A stretch of 64,000 nucleotides of DNA from Pseudomonadota bacterium (GCA_023403845.1 JAEYDL010000039.1:1-64000), one strand, 5' to 3'; positions 17,796-27,252 are shown, numbered from the stretch's first letter. Program-made: numbers and translations. The notes: generated by a model from the letters alone, not told the origin.

Positions 17796-18377
17796 TTATT
17801 CCTGAGCAGAACTCTCCACAGGCCCGCTCTTGCGGGAAACCGGGGTCAACAACATCTGCAGAGTACGCCCTTCGGCTCTCGGCTCCTGCTCCACCTTGCT
17901 CACGTCCTTGGTATCCGCAATAACACGCTCGAGAATGGCGACCCCGCGATCCTTGTGCACGATTTCGCGCCCACGGAAAAACACGGTAACCTTGACCCGA
18001 TCTCCGTCTTCGAGAAAACGTCTGATGTGCCGAACCTTGGTTTCAAAGTCATGATCATCCGTTTTCGGACGAACCTTGATTTCCTTGATCTGCACTACAG
18101 TCTGACGCTTCTTGGCCTCTTGCTTCTTTTTCTGCGCTTCGTACTTGAACTTGCCGTAATCCATGATACGGCAAACCGGCGGCTCGGCATTGGCTGCCAC
18201 TTCGACAAGATCAAGTCCGTGCTCCTTGGCCAGAGCAAGAGCTTCGTTCCGTCCCAGAATCCCGAGTTGTTCGCTGTCCGGGCCGATTACCCGCAATTCA
18301 CGGGCACGAATCATTTCATTCCGGCGTACCCCATCCTGGGGCATGTCCCGGCGGGGCTTGGCATTAAGAGAAGCGAT
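17796..18377 (-). CDS. infC: Translation initiation factor IF-3, probable AUC start
   Basis: IF-3 keeps ribosomal subunits apart and proofreads start codons. The body is standard (RRNEMIRARELRVIG, EVAANAEPPVCRIMDYGKFKYE, IKEIKVRPKTDDHDF, VFFRGREIVHKDRG). The first ATG, at 18344, lacks a ribosome-binding site and loses the family's basic N-terminus. Extending 11 codons upstream reaches ATC at 18377, seven bases after GGAGGG, and adds the expected AKPRRD segment. The AUC start is inference; non-AUG starts on infC are the known basis of IF-3 autoregulation. It overlaps thrS by 14 bases. Confidence 0.93.
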   Translation of the reverse strand: MASLNAKPRRDMPQDGVRRNEMIRARELRVIGPDSEQLGILGRNEALALAKEHGLDLVEVAANAEPPVCRIMDYGKFKYEAQKKKQEAKKRQTVVQIKEIKVRPKTDDHDFETKVRHIRRFLEDGDRVKVTVFFRGREIVHKDRGVAILERVIADTKDVSKVEQEPRAEGRTLQMLLTPVSRKSGPVESSAQE

Positions 18378-20298
18378 AGCTCATCCCTCCACGTTTGAAC
18401 GGTTCCGCGCAATCCTCGGCGATGATACCGGACAATTCCTCAAGGGTCTTGACTCCGAGATTTTCACCGGTACGGAGACGAACATTCACGCTGCGCGCCT
18501 CCAGTTCCTTATCCCCGATAACGAGAATATAGGGAATTTTGGCCAGTTGCGCCTCGCGCACCTTGAATCCCAGTTTTTCGTTGCGCGTATCAACTTCCGC
18601 ACGAATGCCCTCAGCCTTAAGAAGGGCACATGCCTCTTCGGCAAAGACATTCTGTGCGTCGGTAACAGTCAGTATCCGGGCTTGAACAGGAGCAAGCCAA
18701 GTGGGGAAAGCCCCGGCGTAATGCTCCGTGAGCACGCCGATAAAACGCTCCAGAGACCCGAGAATGGCGCGATGCACCATTACCGGGCGATGGCGTTCGC
18801 CGTCTTGCCCCACATACTCGAGTTCAAAGCGTTCCGGCAAGGTAAAATCGCACTGAATGGTCGAAAGCTGCCATTCACGCCCGATGGCATCCGTCACCTT
18901 CACATCAATCTTCGGACCATAGAATGCGCCGTCCCCGGCATTGATGGTATATGCCAGACCGGCCCGCTCAACAGCCTTGATGAGCGCATCCGTCGCGCGA
19001 TCCCATGCCTCGTCGGACCCGATGGCCTTCTCGGGCCTTGTCGAAATAACCACACGGTATTCGAAGCCAAACAGAGCCATAAGGTCACGGACCAGAGTGA
19101 TGACGCCAATAATTTCGTCTTCCAGTTGCTCGGGCGCGCAAATAATGTGCGCATCATCCTGCGTGAACTGGCGTACACGCAGCAAGCCATGCAGAACACC
19201 TGACTTTTCATGGCGATGCACGACTCCAAGCTCAAAAAACCTCTTGGGGAGTTCACGATAGCTGCGCAGATGCGTATTGTAAATGAGCATGTGGGCAACG
19301 CAGTTCATAGGCTTGATGCCGTAAACGTCCTTTTCAATCTCCGTGAAGTACATGTTTTCACGATAATTGGCATAATGCCCGGAGCGCTCCCACAGTTCAC
19401 GACGCAAAATCTGCGGTCCGCGAACCAGCTCATAGTTTCGCTTGAGATGTTCCTTCACCAGAAAATCTTCAAGAATGGTACGCAGCAGCATCCCCTTGGG
19501 CAGCCAGAAAGACATGCCCGGGGCCACATCTTCATGAAAATCGAAAAGTTCGAGTTCTCGTCCGAGCTTGCGGTGGTCCCGGCGCCTGGCTTCTTCCAGA
19601 CGGTTCAGATACGCCTTCAGATCCTTGGCATCGGCGAAAGCCGTAGCGTAAATACGCGACAGCATCCGGTTCTTCTCATCTCCACGCCAGTAGGCTCCGG
19701 CCACGGACAACAGCTTGAACGCCTTGACGAAACTTGTATTCGGAATATGCGGGCCACGACACAGATCGACGAAATCCCCATTGCGATACAGGGTAATGCT
19801 CCCGTCTTCCAGACCTTCGACCAGTTCTACCTTGTAGGTTTCGCCCTTGTCGGCAAACAGCCGAACAGCATCCGCCTTGGAAATGTCCATGCGCTCAAAG
19901 GGAACCGCAGCATCCACAATACGCTGCATTTCGGCTTCAATGGCCGAAAAATTCTCAGGCGTGAACGGCGTTTCGACATCGAAGTCGTAATAAAAACCGT
20001 TTTCGATGGAGGGGCCGATGGTCACCTTGGCCGCAGGAAACAGCTTCTTTACGGCCGCAGCCATAACGTGCGCGGCCGAATGCCGCAGCAGAGCAAGACC
20101 TTCCGCAGTTTCAGCAGTCACGGGAGTCAGCTCGGTAGTCCCCTCGGCCACGGGAGCGCTCAGGTCGAGAAGAGTATCCCCGACCTTGCAGGCGAGAACG
20201 GTCTTGAACCGCTTTCCACTCAGCCCTGCCTTCAGAACGTCCGCGCAGGAAGCCCCGGCAGCGACATCAACCAGCTTTCCTTCCACTGAAACTTGCAT
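18364..20298 (-). CDS. thrS: Threonyl-tRNA synthetase
   Basis: A 644-residue class II synthetase. N-terminal TGS domain (MQVSVEGKLVDVAAG), editing domain with LLRHSAAHVMAAAVKKLFP, the zinc-binding catalytic core (MNCVAHMLIY, LGVVHRHEKSGVLHGLLRVR, GSLERFIGVLTEHYAG), and the C-terminal anticodon domain (EEACALLKAEGIRAEVDTR). ATG at 20298 gives the correct TGS start. First gene of the thrS-infC-rpmI-rplT unit; its promoter must lie between 20299 and the tRNA-Val terminator, unless readthrough from the tRNA occurs. Confidence 0.97.
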   Translation of the reverse strand: MQVSVEGKLVDVAAGASCADVLKAGLSGKRFKTVLACKVGDTLLDLSAPVAEGTTELTPVTAETAEGLALLRHSAAHVMAAAVKKLFPAAKVTIGPSIENGFYYDFDVETPFTPENFSAIEAEMQRIVDAAVPFERMDISKADAVRLFADKGETYKVELVEGLEDGSITLYRNGDFVDLCRGPHIPNTSFVKAFKLLSVAGAYWRGDEKNRMLSRIYATAFADAKDLKAYLNRLEEARRRDHRKLGRELELFDFHEDVAPGMSFWLPKGMLLRTILEDFLVKEHLKRNYELVRGPQILRRELWERSGHYANYRENMYFTEIEKDVYGIKPMNCVAHMLIYNTHLRSYRELPKRFFELGVVHRHEKSGVLHGLLRVRQFTQDDAHIICAPEQLEDEIIGVITLVRDLMALFGFEYRVVISTRPEKAIGSDEAWDRATDALIKAVERAGLAYTINAGDGAFYGPKIDVKVTDAIGREWQLSTIQCDFTLPERFELEYVGQDGERHRPVMVHRAILGSLERFIGVLTEHYAGAFPTWLAPVQARILTVTDAQNVFAEEACALLKAEGIRAEVDTRNEKLGFKVREAQLAKIPYILVIGDKELEARSVNVRLRTGENLGVKTLEELSGIIAEDCAEPFKRGGMSYRFS

Positions 20299-20352
20299 AA
20301 TACACCTTCTTCCCTGTCCGGAACGAGCATGTTGTATGTCCGGAAGCAACAA

Positions 20353-20394
20353 TCAAAAAAGAAGCAGGGAGGAAGGTAAACCTCCCTCCCTGCT
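20353..20394 (-). terminator. Terminator after tRNA-Val
   Basis: AGCAGGGAGGAAGG (20363-20376) pairs with CCTCCCTCCCTGCT (20381-20394) with one mismatch around a short loop. On the minus strand TTCTTTTTTG follows, an efficient intrinsic terminator between tRNA-Val and thrS. Confidence 0.88.
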
Positions 20395-20405
20395 CGGAGT
20401 CGATA

Positions 20406-20481
20406 TGGTAGGCACGAGCAGACTTGAACTGCTGACCCCTTCCGTGTCAAGGAAGTGCTCTGCCACCTGAGCTACGCGCCT
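20406..20481 (-). tRNA. tRNA-Val (anticodon GAC)
   Basis: A complete 76-base cloverleaf with encoded CCA. Acceptor AGGCGCG pairs with CGTGCCT (one G-U), the D arm is GCTC/GAGC, the anticodon stem CTTCC/GGAAG holds loop TTGACAC with anticodon GAC, and the T arm AGCAG/CTGCT holds TTCAAGT. It reads GUC and GUU valine codons. Confidence 0.96.
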
Positions 20482-20496
20482 GTGATGCGAGAAATG

Positions 20497-20525
20497 TGTC
20501 TACGCACCTTGGCCGGTTCCGTCAA
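20497..20525 (-). promoter_or_regulatory. Promoter of tRNA-Val
   Basis: On the minus strand TTGACG (20520-20525) and TAGACA (20497-20502) are 17 bases apart, with the tRNA starting 15 bases later. Confidence 0.75.
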
Positions 20526-20663
20526 GCATTTTTTTGTTCTTTTCGAAAAAAACTTTTCCGCCGCTCCTGAACACGGGTTGCGCTGGCCCGCATGAGGCTC
20601 TATCCTGTTTCCCGCACAGGCCGCCAGATTCAGGCATAACCCGATAACTTCAAAGGCAGCACA

Positions 20664-20924
20664 ATGACGGCATCCCTCCCCACAGACAAAGGCGTGGCCG
20701 CCCGCGTGGAAGAACTCCTCCGCGAGCAATTGCTCGAACTGGGCGAAGATCCTGACACACTCGCTCCGCACGTCATCATGCAAGGCATGCAATGTGAGGT
20801 CTATCCTGACCAGTCTATGGTTTATATCTGGCGAGACATTCCCATCCTCCGGGTACTTCCCGAACGTACCCCCGACGGGGTCATGTGGCGGATGTTCACC
20901 CGCGAGGACAAACCGGAATCCTGA
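20664..20924 (+). CDS. Unknown small protein, 86 aa
   Basis: Not recognised. A soluble acidic protein: an N-terminal helix (KGVAARVEELLREQLLELG) followed by strands ending MVYIWRDIPILRVLPERT and VMWRMFTRED. AAAGG precedes the ATG. It has no signal peptide or cofactor motif. Codon use and the clean start support a real gene. Confidence 0.65.
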   Translation: MTASLPTDKGVAARVEELLREQLLELGEDPDTLAPHVIMQGMQCEVYPDQSMVYIWRDIPILRVLPERTPDGVMWRMFTREDKPES

Positions 20925-21331
20925 ACAGCCCGCCAATTCGTCTCCTCGCTGTAAGACATGCCCCGCGGCACACAGGAAAATATGCGCATACTGTAAGACA
21001 GGACTTTTTGGAGTCAGAACAGACCGCAGGGGCGTTCTATCCGTATAGGTTCAAGCGCGGAGTGGCATGAGCTTTATCGGTCAGAGGTCGCCCGATTGCC
21101 GGGCAGAATCATGGAATCCCAGTTCTGTCCGGCGACTTCAACCGAATTTATCCCTGCGGATCCGCCGAAAAGGATGATGTACAGTCTGCAGAGTTCAGAA
21201 AGGCTTTCCCCGAAACCGGTCTTCCCTTTTTCCCGCTTTTCCGCCCCGAATATTTCCGTACATCCATTTCGATCCCCAATACCGTTCACCGCCTGCATGC
21301 GCAGCCTGACCGGATGGAAGAGACTGCCCGG
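20925..21331. other. Intergenic, no gene seen
   Basis: About 400 bases between the small gene and the LysE-type exporter, which converge. The only structure noted is CTGACCGG (21306-21313) and CCGGTCAG (21328-21335), an exact inverted repeat overlapping the exporter stop that may act as its terminator, though no T run follows. Confidence 0.45.
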
Positions 21332-21919
21332 TCAGCAGACCAGAGCCAGAGCGCAGGCAAGCAGCATAATCCCCATGACGGCATTGATGATTCGTGCATG
21401 GCTACAGAAAAAACGCTGCAATGCGGAGCCGGCCAGTGCCCAGATCAAAACGCCCGCACTCCCGATCAGGGTCAACAACGCCGCAAATCCCAAGATCATG
21501 AAGCGGGAGTCGTAATATGGCAAAATAAAACTTGAAAGAGCGGTTATTCCATAAATAATAATTTTGATATTCACAAACTGCAGGACAAAGCCGCTTGCAA
21601 ACCCCATTTGCGTTTCAGCCGTCCTCCCATCTACTGGATTGGCAAAAGTTACTTTCCAAGCCAGCCACAGAATATACAGACAGCCTACCCAGTTCATTCC
21701 TGCAATGAAATGTTTTGAAAATGCCGAAAGCGAGAAGACGGCAACGCAGCACAGGAGCATGACAGAGAAAAAACCGGCGCAGATTCCCGAAACGATGGGA
21801 ATACTTCCCCGAAAGCCATGGCGCATTCCTGCGCTCATGGCCAGAATATTGTTGGGACCTGGAGTAAATGCAGTGATCAATGTAAACGCCAAAAAAGCTG
21901 AAAATACTGCGCCGGACAT
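21332..21919 (-). CDS. LysE/RhtB-family exporter
   Basis: A 195-residue inner-membrane protein with about six hydrophobic segments. The family signature TLITAFTPGPNNILAMSAG is near the N-terminus, followed by GFRGSIPIVSGICAGF, and a second-half repeat around FVLQFVNIKIIIYGITALSSF. LysE/RhtB proteins export amino acids such as lysine, homoserine or cysteine. AAGGAGAC precedes ATG 21919. The divergent LysR gene probably controls it, a very common arrangement. Confidence 0.92.
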   Translation of the reverse strand: MSGAVFSAFLAFTLITAFTPGPNNILAMSAGMRHGFRGSIPIVSGICAGFFSVMLLCCVAVFSLSAFSKHFIAGMNWVGCLYILWLAWKVTFANPVDGRTAETQMGFASGFVLQFVNIKIIIYGITALSSFILPYYDSRFMILGFAALLTLIGSAGVLIWALAGSALQRFFCSHARIINAVMGIMLLACALALVC

Positions 21920-21941
21920 CGGAGTCTCCTTGTTTTTCGTT

Positions 21942-21963
21942 CTTGGGAAAAAGCTTTTCCAAG
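21942..21963. promoter_or_regulatory. Possible LysR operator near the exporter start
   Basis: CTTGGGAAAAAGCTTTTCCAAG is a nearly perfect dyad around AAGCTT, 20-45 bases upstream of the exporter ATG in the AT-rich region shared with the LysR gene. Assignment to the LysR protein is inference. Confidence 0.4.
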
Positions 21964-22048
21964 GAGACACTTTAGGCTAAATAAATACTTCAGAAAAACA
22001 AAAAGAATTGATTTTTTATTTTTATTTTTTCGATATATTGGAGATCTT

Positions 22049-22954
22049 ATGGACTTACGCAGTATTGTGACCATAAAAACAATTTTGTCTGAAGGCAGTT
22101 TCCAAAAGGCGGCCAGACGTCTCAACTGTTCGCAATCCACTGTAACCTTTCAGATTCGCCAGCTGGAACACGAACTTTCCCTGCAGCTTTTTGAAAGAAT
22201 AGGTCGCCGCATGGTTCTCACACAGGCCGGACGGGATATTCTTCCGCATATTGACACCATCGTGCAGGCAATGCAGGAAATCAGCATGTACGGCAAGGGG
22301 ATGAAAGAACTTGCCGGCGAGTTGCGCATCGCCGTGGCTGAATCTCTGCTTTCCTACAGGATCCAACCCGTTCTCAAGGATTTTGTGCAGCAGGCACCAA
22401 AAGTCAAACTGGCTCTGTACAGCATGAACTGCCACGATATCAGAGACAGGATACTCTCCGGCGACCTGGATATGGGGGTTTATTACGATGTGGGAAAGCA
22501 TCCGGATACACTGGAGACTATCCCCCTGTGCGAGTTCCGGGGCGTTCTTGTCTCTTCTCCCCATCTGTCCGAGGAATTTCATGACTTCGAAACTCCAAAT
22601 CAGAAAAAGGACATAGCGTTCGTCATCAACGAGCCGCGCAGCATTTATCGGGAACTCATGGAAGATTATCTGAAAAACAAAAATATTCTGCTTCGCAACA
22701 CCATTGAGCTATGGAGTGTGGAAGCGATCAAGAAAAGCGTCGCCAGTAATCTGGGCGTTTCCTTTCTTCCCCGTTTCGCGGTGCTCCCGGAGCTTCGGGC
22801 AGGAACACTGATCGAAATTTCAGCAACAATGCCCAGAAAAACAGCCACTGCCATCTGTGTCCATCACCGAAACAAGGCTCTCAGTCGGAGCATGCAGCTC
22901 TTCAAACGTCTGCTCATCAATTCCGGGGCCTTCAAAAATCCTCTCGGGCAGTAA
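22049..22954 (+). CDS. LysR-family transcriptional regulator
   Basis: A 301-residue activator/repressor. Residues 1-60 are the LysR helix-turn-helix (LRSIVTIKTILSEGSFQKAA, LNCSQSTVTFQIRQLEHEL, LFERIGRRMVLTQAG). The rest is the periplasmic-binding-fold effector domain (GELRIAVAESLLSYRI, LDMGVYYDVG, SFLPRFAVLPELRAGTLIEI). GGAG precedes the ATG. It is divergent from the LysE-type exporter by 129 bases and is likely to sense the exported compound. Confidence 0.93.
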   Translation: MDLRSIVTIKTILSEGSFQKAARRLNCSQSTVTFQIRQLEHELSLQLFERIGRRMVLTQAGRDILPHIDTIVQAMQEISMYGKGMKELAGELRIAVAESLLSYRIQPVLKDFVQQAPKVKLALYSMNCHDIRDRILSGDLDMGVYYDVGKHPDTLETIPLCEFRGVLVSSPHLSEEFHDFETPNQKKDIAFVINEPRSIYRELMEDYLKNKNILLRNTIELWSVEAIKKSVASNLGVSFLPRFAVLPELRAGTLIEISATMPRKTATAICVHHRNKALSRSMQLFKRLLINSGAFKNPLGQ

Positions 22955-23256
22955 GGAAGCCACTGCAGAATCAGCAGAAGGAACTCTTTTTCGGACATGG
23001 GGCAACAATGACGTCCTGAGGACATGTTTCCCAGCCATCTGAAGCCCTCAGTTCCATCAATATTGAATTTTTTCTGGTGGAACTGCGATGCCCCTTCTCC
23101 AGCCAGAAATACAAGAAAAAACGTATCGTTCCGCGGCATAAAATCGCAACAGACCTGTTTCATCTGGGTTTGCAGGCCAGTTGAAACAGCACGCAGAACG
23201 CCCCGGTTCCGGAAATTCCGGAGCACGGGGCGTCGCCATGCCGCAGTGATGCGAAG
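22955..23256. other. Convergent intergenic region with a hairpin
   Basis: About 300 bases between the LysR gene and gltX, which converge. It holds an interrupted hairpin ACGCCCCG (23198-23205) with CGGGGCGT (23226-23233) and an inner CCGG pair, possibly ending gltX transcription, though no T run follows. Nothing else seen. Confidence 0.5.
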
Positions 23257-24648
23257 CTACAGAGTCAAGGCCCTGTCCAGCCGGGCCAGAGTTTCCTCCT
23301 TGCCCAGAACCGTCATGGCTTCGGAAAGGCCGGGACCGACTGTAGAACCTGTCAGAGCCACCCGCCAGGGCTGAGCCACCTGCTTGAACTTCAATCCATT
23401 GCCTTCCACATAATCGTGCATGGCCTGATCCACGGCCGCGTTGTCGAAAACAGTCAACCCGGCCAGGGCTTCGCGCAGACCCCGCACATAGGTGCGTCCG
23501 TCCTCGGTCAGGGCCTTGGCTACGGCGGTGGGGTCATAGACCAGCCCGGAGGCGGGGGTCAGCAACATGGCAAAGCCTCTGGCAAGTTCGATAAGATTCT
23601 TGGCCCGCTCCCGATACAGGGGGACCATGGGAATCAGCCGTTCGGCCGTTACGCTGAAGCCTTCCCGGGCGACGAACGGCAGGACGAGCCGCGCAAGCTC
23701 TTCGGTGGACGTTTCACGCAGATAGTGCGCGTTGAGCCATTGCAGTTTGGCGGGGTCAAAAGCAGCCGCCGAACTGTTGAGATTCTTGCCGTCGAACAGA
23801 TCGACCAGTTCCTGCATGGAAAAAAGTTCCTGATCTCCATGCGACCATCCCAGACGCACCAGACAGTTCACCAGAGCCTGAGGCAACAGCCCATCGTCCT
23901 GGTATTCAACAACGGCCCGTGCGCCGTGCCGTTTGGACAATTTCTGCCGATCAGAGCCAAGAATCATGGGCACATGACCGAAAGTCGGCAGTTCCCAGCC
24001 CAGAGCCTGATAAAGAAGAATCTGCTTCGGGGTGTTGGAAACGTGATCGTCCCCGCGAATGACATGCGTAATACCCATGTCATGGTCATCCACGACCACG
24101 GCCATATTATACGTGGGCATCCCATCACTGCGACGCAGCACCATATCGTCAAGTTCGGAAACGTCTACGGAAATGGGACCCTTCACCATATCATTGAAGG
24201 AAATTCTCCCCTCGGAAGGCACCCTGAGACGCACAACCCGACCGGGAGCCGCTTCCAGATGTCTATCCCGGCACCGGCCATCATAACGGGGTTTCTGCCC
24301 CTTGGCCCGCGCGGCCTCGCGCATGGCTTCCACATCCTCGGCGGAACAGGAGCACCAGTAGGCATGGCCTGTTTCCAGGAGTCGGTCCACAGCGGCGTTA
24401 TACAGTGCGGTGCGCTGCGTCTGATAGGTCAGCTCTCCGTCCCAGTCCAGCCCAAGCCAGCGCATGGAGGCCAGGATGGAGTCCGTGTACTCCTGCTTCG
24501 AACGTTCGGTATCCGTATCCTCAATCCGAAGCCGGAACTCGCCACCGAAATGCCGTGCAAGAAGCCAGCAGAAAAGCGCCGTGCGTGCGCCGCCGATATG
24601 CAGATGCCCGGTCGGACTGGGAGCAAACCGGGTGATGATCTTGGACAT
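23257..24648 (-). CDS. gltX: Glutamyl-tRNA synthetase
   Basis: A 463-residue class I synthetase. HIGH-type motif in ITRFAPSPTGHLHIGGARTAL, cysteine-containing zinc region (CSCSAEDVE ... YDGRCRD), ITHVIRGDDHVSNTPKQI and the KMSKS-type motif KLSKRHGA. The C-terminal helical anticodon domain is complete. ATG at 24648 follows AGGAG. Last gene of pgk-rsm22-gltX; it could be discriminating or non-discriminating, since glutaminyl charging genes are not in the window. Confidence 0.97.
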   Translation of the reverse strand: MSKIITRFAPSPTGHLHIGGARTALFCWLLARHFGGEFRLRIEDTDTERSKQEYTDSILASMRWLGLDWDGELTYQTQRTALYNAAVDRLLETGHAYWCSCSAEDVEAMREAARAKGQKPRYDGRCRDRHLEAAPGRVVRLRVPSEGRISFNDMVKGPISVDVSELDDMVLRRSDGMPTYNMAVVVDDHDMGITHVIRGDDHVSNTPKQILLYQALGWELPTFGHVPMILGSDRQKLSKRHGARAVVEYQDDGLLPQALVNCLVRLGWSHGDQELFSMQELVDLFDGKNLNSSAAAFDPAKLQWLNAHYLRETSTEELARLVLPFVAREGFSVTAERLIPMVPLYRERAKNLIELARGFAMLLTPASGLVYDPTAVAKALTEDGRTYVRGLREALAGLTVFDNAAVDQAMHDYVEGNGLKFKQVAQPWRVALTGSTVGPGLSEAMTVLGKEETLARLDRALTL

Positions 24649-24664
24649 GACAAACTCCTGATGA

Positions 24665-26077
24665 TTACTGTTTCTGAGGGCGCGGCCGCCAGTGCAATTC
24701 CAGCGCCCCTGATTTGACATCCTTGCGTGGCGCGTCGGGACGACGGCACGCCACAAGCGCCCCGGACGGAATTTCTCCGGCGGCGGGCAAAATGGCGAAT
24801 CCGTCCTCCGAACATGCATAGCGGGCATGCCCCATGCCGGGAACGGGAAAAGCATCGGATACGACGCGGGCCGCAAGATCGTGCTCGGCCCCTTCCGGGA
24901 ACGCAGCCGTCCGGGTTACCCCGGACTGGCGAAGAAGAATAAACGAAAGGCTCAGACTGTCCTTGGACAAGCCAGATTTCCGCGCCAGCTCCGTCAGCCA
25001 GACAGGACCTCCGGCATCCTGAACGACATGACACCAGCGCCGATTGCCCCGCTCCAGCATCGGACACGATTCCGCATGGGGACAGGGAGCTGCAGGCGTC
25101 ATGTTCTCCTCAAGCGCAGCTTCACGCAGCGTGGAGACAAGAGTTCCCCCAAGCCGGGTTCCCGGCTCGACGAACAAAGCCGCTCCGGCTGGCTCCAGTG
25201 ATCGGCTCGTCAGCATGGCCAGTTCGGCCATTCTCTCATCAAGACTCCCGGTCTTGTCTCTGAGCTCATTCAGCACGTTCCCAGCCATGAGCAGCAACGG
25301 ACGTTTCCGCAATTCCCGAAACGAACGCAGGAGCGGAGAACGCACCAGTCTGATATTCCAGCGCAGGTCTTCTCCGCACAGGGAGGCCATGGCCTCAAGG
25401 AGACTGCGTCCCAGCTCCATGGGACGGGGAACGGTGTCCACGCAGACAAGTTCCAGCGGAACAGAACGCCAGTCAGGCCGGGAAATCCACAGGGCCAGCG
25501 GCAGGGTCAACGGACCGCTGCCGAGGTCGACGACATGCGGCATTCCGCCGTCCTCTTCGGGAACAGCGGGAACCGGCAGCTCCAGTCCCGGCAGCAGACG
25601 AGACAGACGGACCAGATTCCAGGGCAAGAAATAGCGCAGATAGGCGGAAACAAAACGCGGCGCACTCCAGTAGGAGCGGCCCAGTCCGCTGCGCTCGAAG
25701 GTCAGAAGCGCAGAAAGTTCCTGTATGGCATCGGGCAACCCGGCCCGGTGAGCACGGGAAAGCGGCATGACCCGGTCCAGGGCCTGAGGCAGCATCTCCA
25801 AACTCTTTCGCACGAAGGAATCAGGAGAGATAAACAGGGGCAAATACAGCGGATGCCCGCTGGCGAGCCGGACTTCTCTCTCCTCCCCCTCGCGTTCACG
25901 TCGCCTCTGAAGAAAAGAGGTTCGCGGACCGGGCCCTCTTTGCCCGGTTCTGTCTTCATGCCGGCTGTCCCGGCTGTTCTGCCGATTGTCTGCGGGACGC
26001 GACAAAGGACGCGAGGCCCTCTTGTCGGAGTTCCCCGCGTTCCTTTTTGATGTCTGTCGTTGTGATGAGCGGTTCAC
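24665..26077 (-). CDS. Rsm22/METTL17-type ribosome-associated methyltransferase-fold protein
   Basis: A 470-residue protein. After about 65 basic low-complexity residues comes a Rossmann methyltransferase domain (VVDLGSGPLTLPLALWI, ELVCVDTVPRPMELGRSLL, LLMAGNVLNEL), then a cysteine motif near residues 334-350 (CPHAESCPML...WCHV). That Cys/His pattern is diagnostic of Rsm22; in mitochondrial METTL17 it is reported to hold a [4Fe-4S] cluster. Its role is small-subunit assembly. ATG overlaps the pgk stop by four bases. Confidence 0.85.
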   Translation of the reverse strand: MNRSSQRQTSKRNAGNSDKRASRPLSRPADNRQNSRDSRHEDRTGQRGPGPRTSFLQRRREREGEEREVRLASGHPLYLPLFISPDSFVRKSLEMLPQALDRVMPLSRAHRAGLPDAIQELSALLTFERSGLGRSYWSAPRFVSAYLRYFLPWNLVRLSRLLPGLELPVPAVPEEDGGMPHVVDLGSGPLTLPLALWISRPDWRSVPLELVCVDTVPRPMELGRSLLEAMASLCGEDLRWNIRLVRSPLLRSFRELRKRPLLLMAGNVLNELRDKTGSLDERMAELAMLTSRSLEPAGAALFVEPGTRLGGTLVSTLREAALEENMTPAAPCPHAESCPMLERGNRRWCHVVQDAGGPVWLTELARKSGLSKDSLSLSFILLRQSGVTRTAAFPEGAEHDLAARVVSDAFPVPGMGHARYACSEDGFAILPAAGEIPSGALVACRRPDAPRKDVKSGALELHWRPRPQKQ

Positions 26078-27252
26078 GAATCTGCACGCGCCTCCAGCGC
26101 CGCAATGGCCGGAAGAGTCTTACCCTCCAGAACTTCGAGGAACGCCCCGCCGGCGGTGGAAATATAGTTGATTTTGTCGGAATAGCCATATTTTTCCAGA
26201 GCGGCAATACTGTCGCCGCCTCCGGTGACCGTATACCCTGTCGTCTCGGCAGCTGCCCTAGCGACGGCCTGCGTCCCCTTGCCGAACTGATCGATCTCGA
26301 ATGCACCCACGGGACCGTTCCAGACTACGGTGCCGGCTTTGGCGATGAGCGCGGCATAGGCGGTAGCGGTGTCAGGACCGATGTCGAGGATCATGTCGTC
26401 CGGACGGACGCCGTCTACGGGCAATACAGTGGCGGAAGCCTTTTCATCAAAGGCGGGGCCGACGACTACGTCCACAGGCAGCGGAATCTCCGCGCCTCTG
26501 ACCTTGGCTTCAGCCATGATCCGACCGGCAGCCTCAACGAGATCGGGTTCGCAAAGCGACTTTCCAATTTCATATCCGGCGGCCTTGAGGAATGTGTTGG
26601 CAATGCCGCCTCCGACAACGAGCTGATCTACGCGCCTGGAAAGATTCTCAAGAACCTCCAGTTTGGTGGATACCTTGGAACCGCCGATAATGGCCAGCAA
26701 AGGATGAGCCGGAGCATGCAGAATACGGGTCACGGCTTCCAGTTCCGCGGCCATGAGCAAACCCGCGCACGCCACCTTGGCGAAACGAATGGCGCCGTCG
26801 GTAGAGGCCTGAGCCCGATGCGCTGTCGCAAAGGCATCCATGACGTAGACATCGCCCAAAGCCGCCAGCTTGCGAGCCAGCTCCTCATTGTTCTTTTTCT
26901 CACCCTTGAGGAAACGAACGTTTTCGCACAGCACACACTCGCCCGGCTGCACGGTCACGCCATCCAGATAATCCCGGACCAGCCGAACCGGAATGCCCAG
27001 CAGCTCTTCAAGCCGCACGGCTACAGGGGCAAGAGAAGCCTCTTCGGAAAATACGCCTTCCTCAGGTCGTCCGAGGTGAGACAGGACGATAATCCCCGCA
27101 CCCTTGTCCAGCGCCATTCTGAGCGACGGGATTGCAGCCCGGATACGCTTGTCGCTGGTGATGCGCCCCTCTTTGACGGGGACATTGAGATCTTCGCGGA
27201 AGACAACCGTTTTGCCCTTCAGATCCAGATCGGACATAAGACGTACTTTCAT
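26074..27252 (-). CDS. pgk: Phosphoglycerate kinase
   Basis: A 392-residue glycolytic/gluconeogenic kinase. Signature VVFREDLNVPVKEGRITSD, LSHLGRP, LCENVRFLKGEKKN, DVYVMDAFATAHRAQAS, IIGGSKVSTKLEVLENL, and the C-terminal VWNGPVGAFE and TVTGGGDSIAAL. AGAGGA precedes the ATG; a second ATG six codons in (MSDLDLKGKTV) is possible. It leads the pgk-rsm22-gltX unit. Confidence 0.97.
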   Translation of the reverse strand: MKVRLMSDLDLKGKTVVFREDLNVPVKEGRITSDKRIRAAIPSLRMALDKGAGIIVLSHLGRPEEGVFSEEASLAPVAVRLEELLGIPVRLVRDYLDGVTVQPGECVLCENVRFLKGEKKNNEELARKLAALGDVYVMDAFATAHRAQASTDGAIRFAKVACAGLLMAAELEAVTRILHAPAHPLLAIIGGSKVSTKLEVLENLSRRVDQLVVGGGIANTFLKAAGYEIGKSLCEPDLVEAAGRIMAEAKVRGAEIPLPVDVVVGPAFDEKASATVLPVDGVRPDDMILDIGPDTATAYAALIAKAGTVVWNGPVGAFEIDQFGKGTQAVARAAAETTGYTVTGGGDSIAALEKYGYSDKINYISTAGGAFLEVLEGKTLPAIAALEARADS

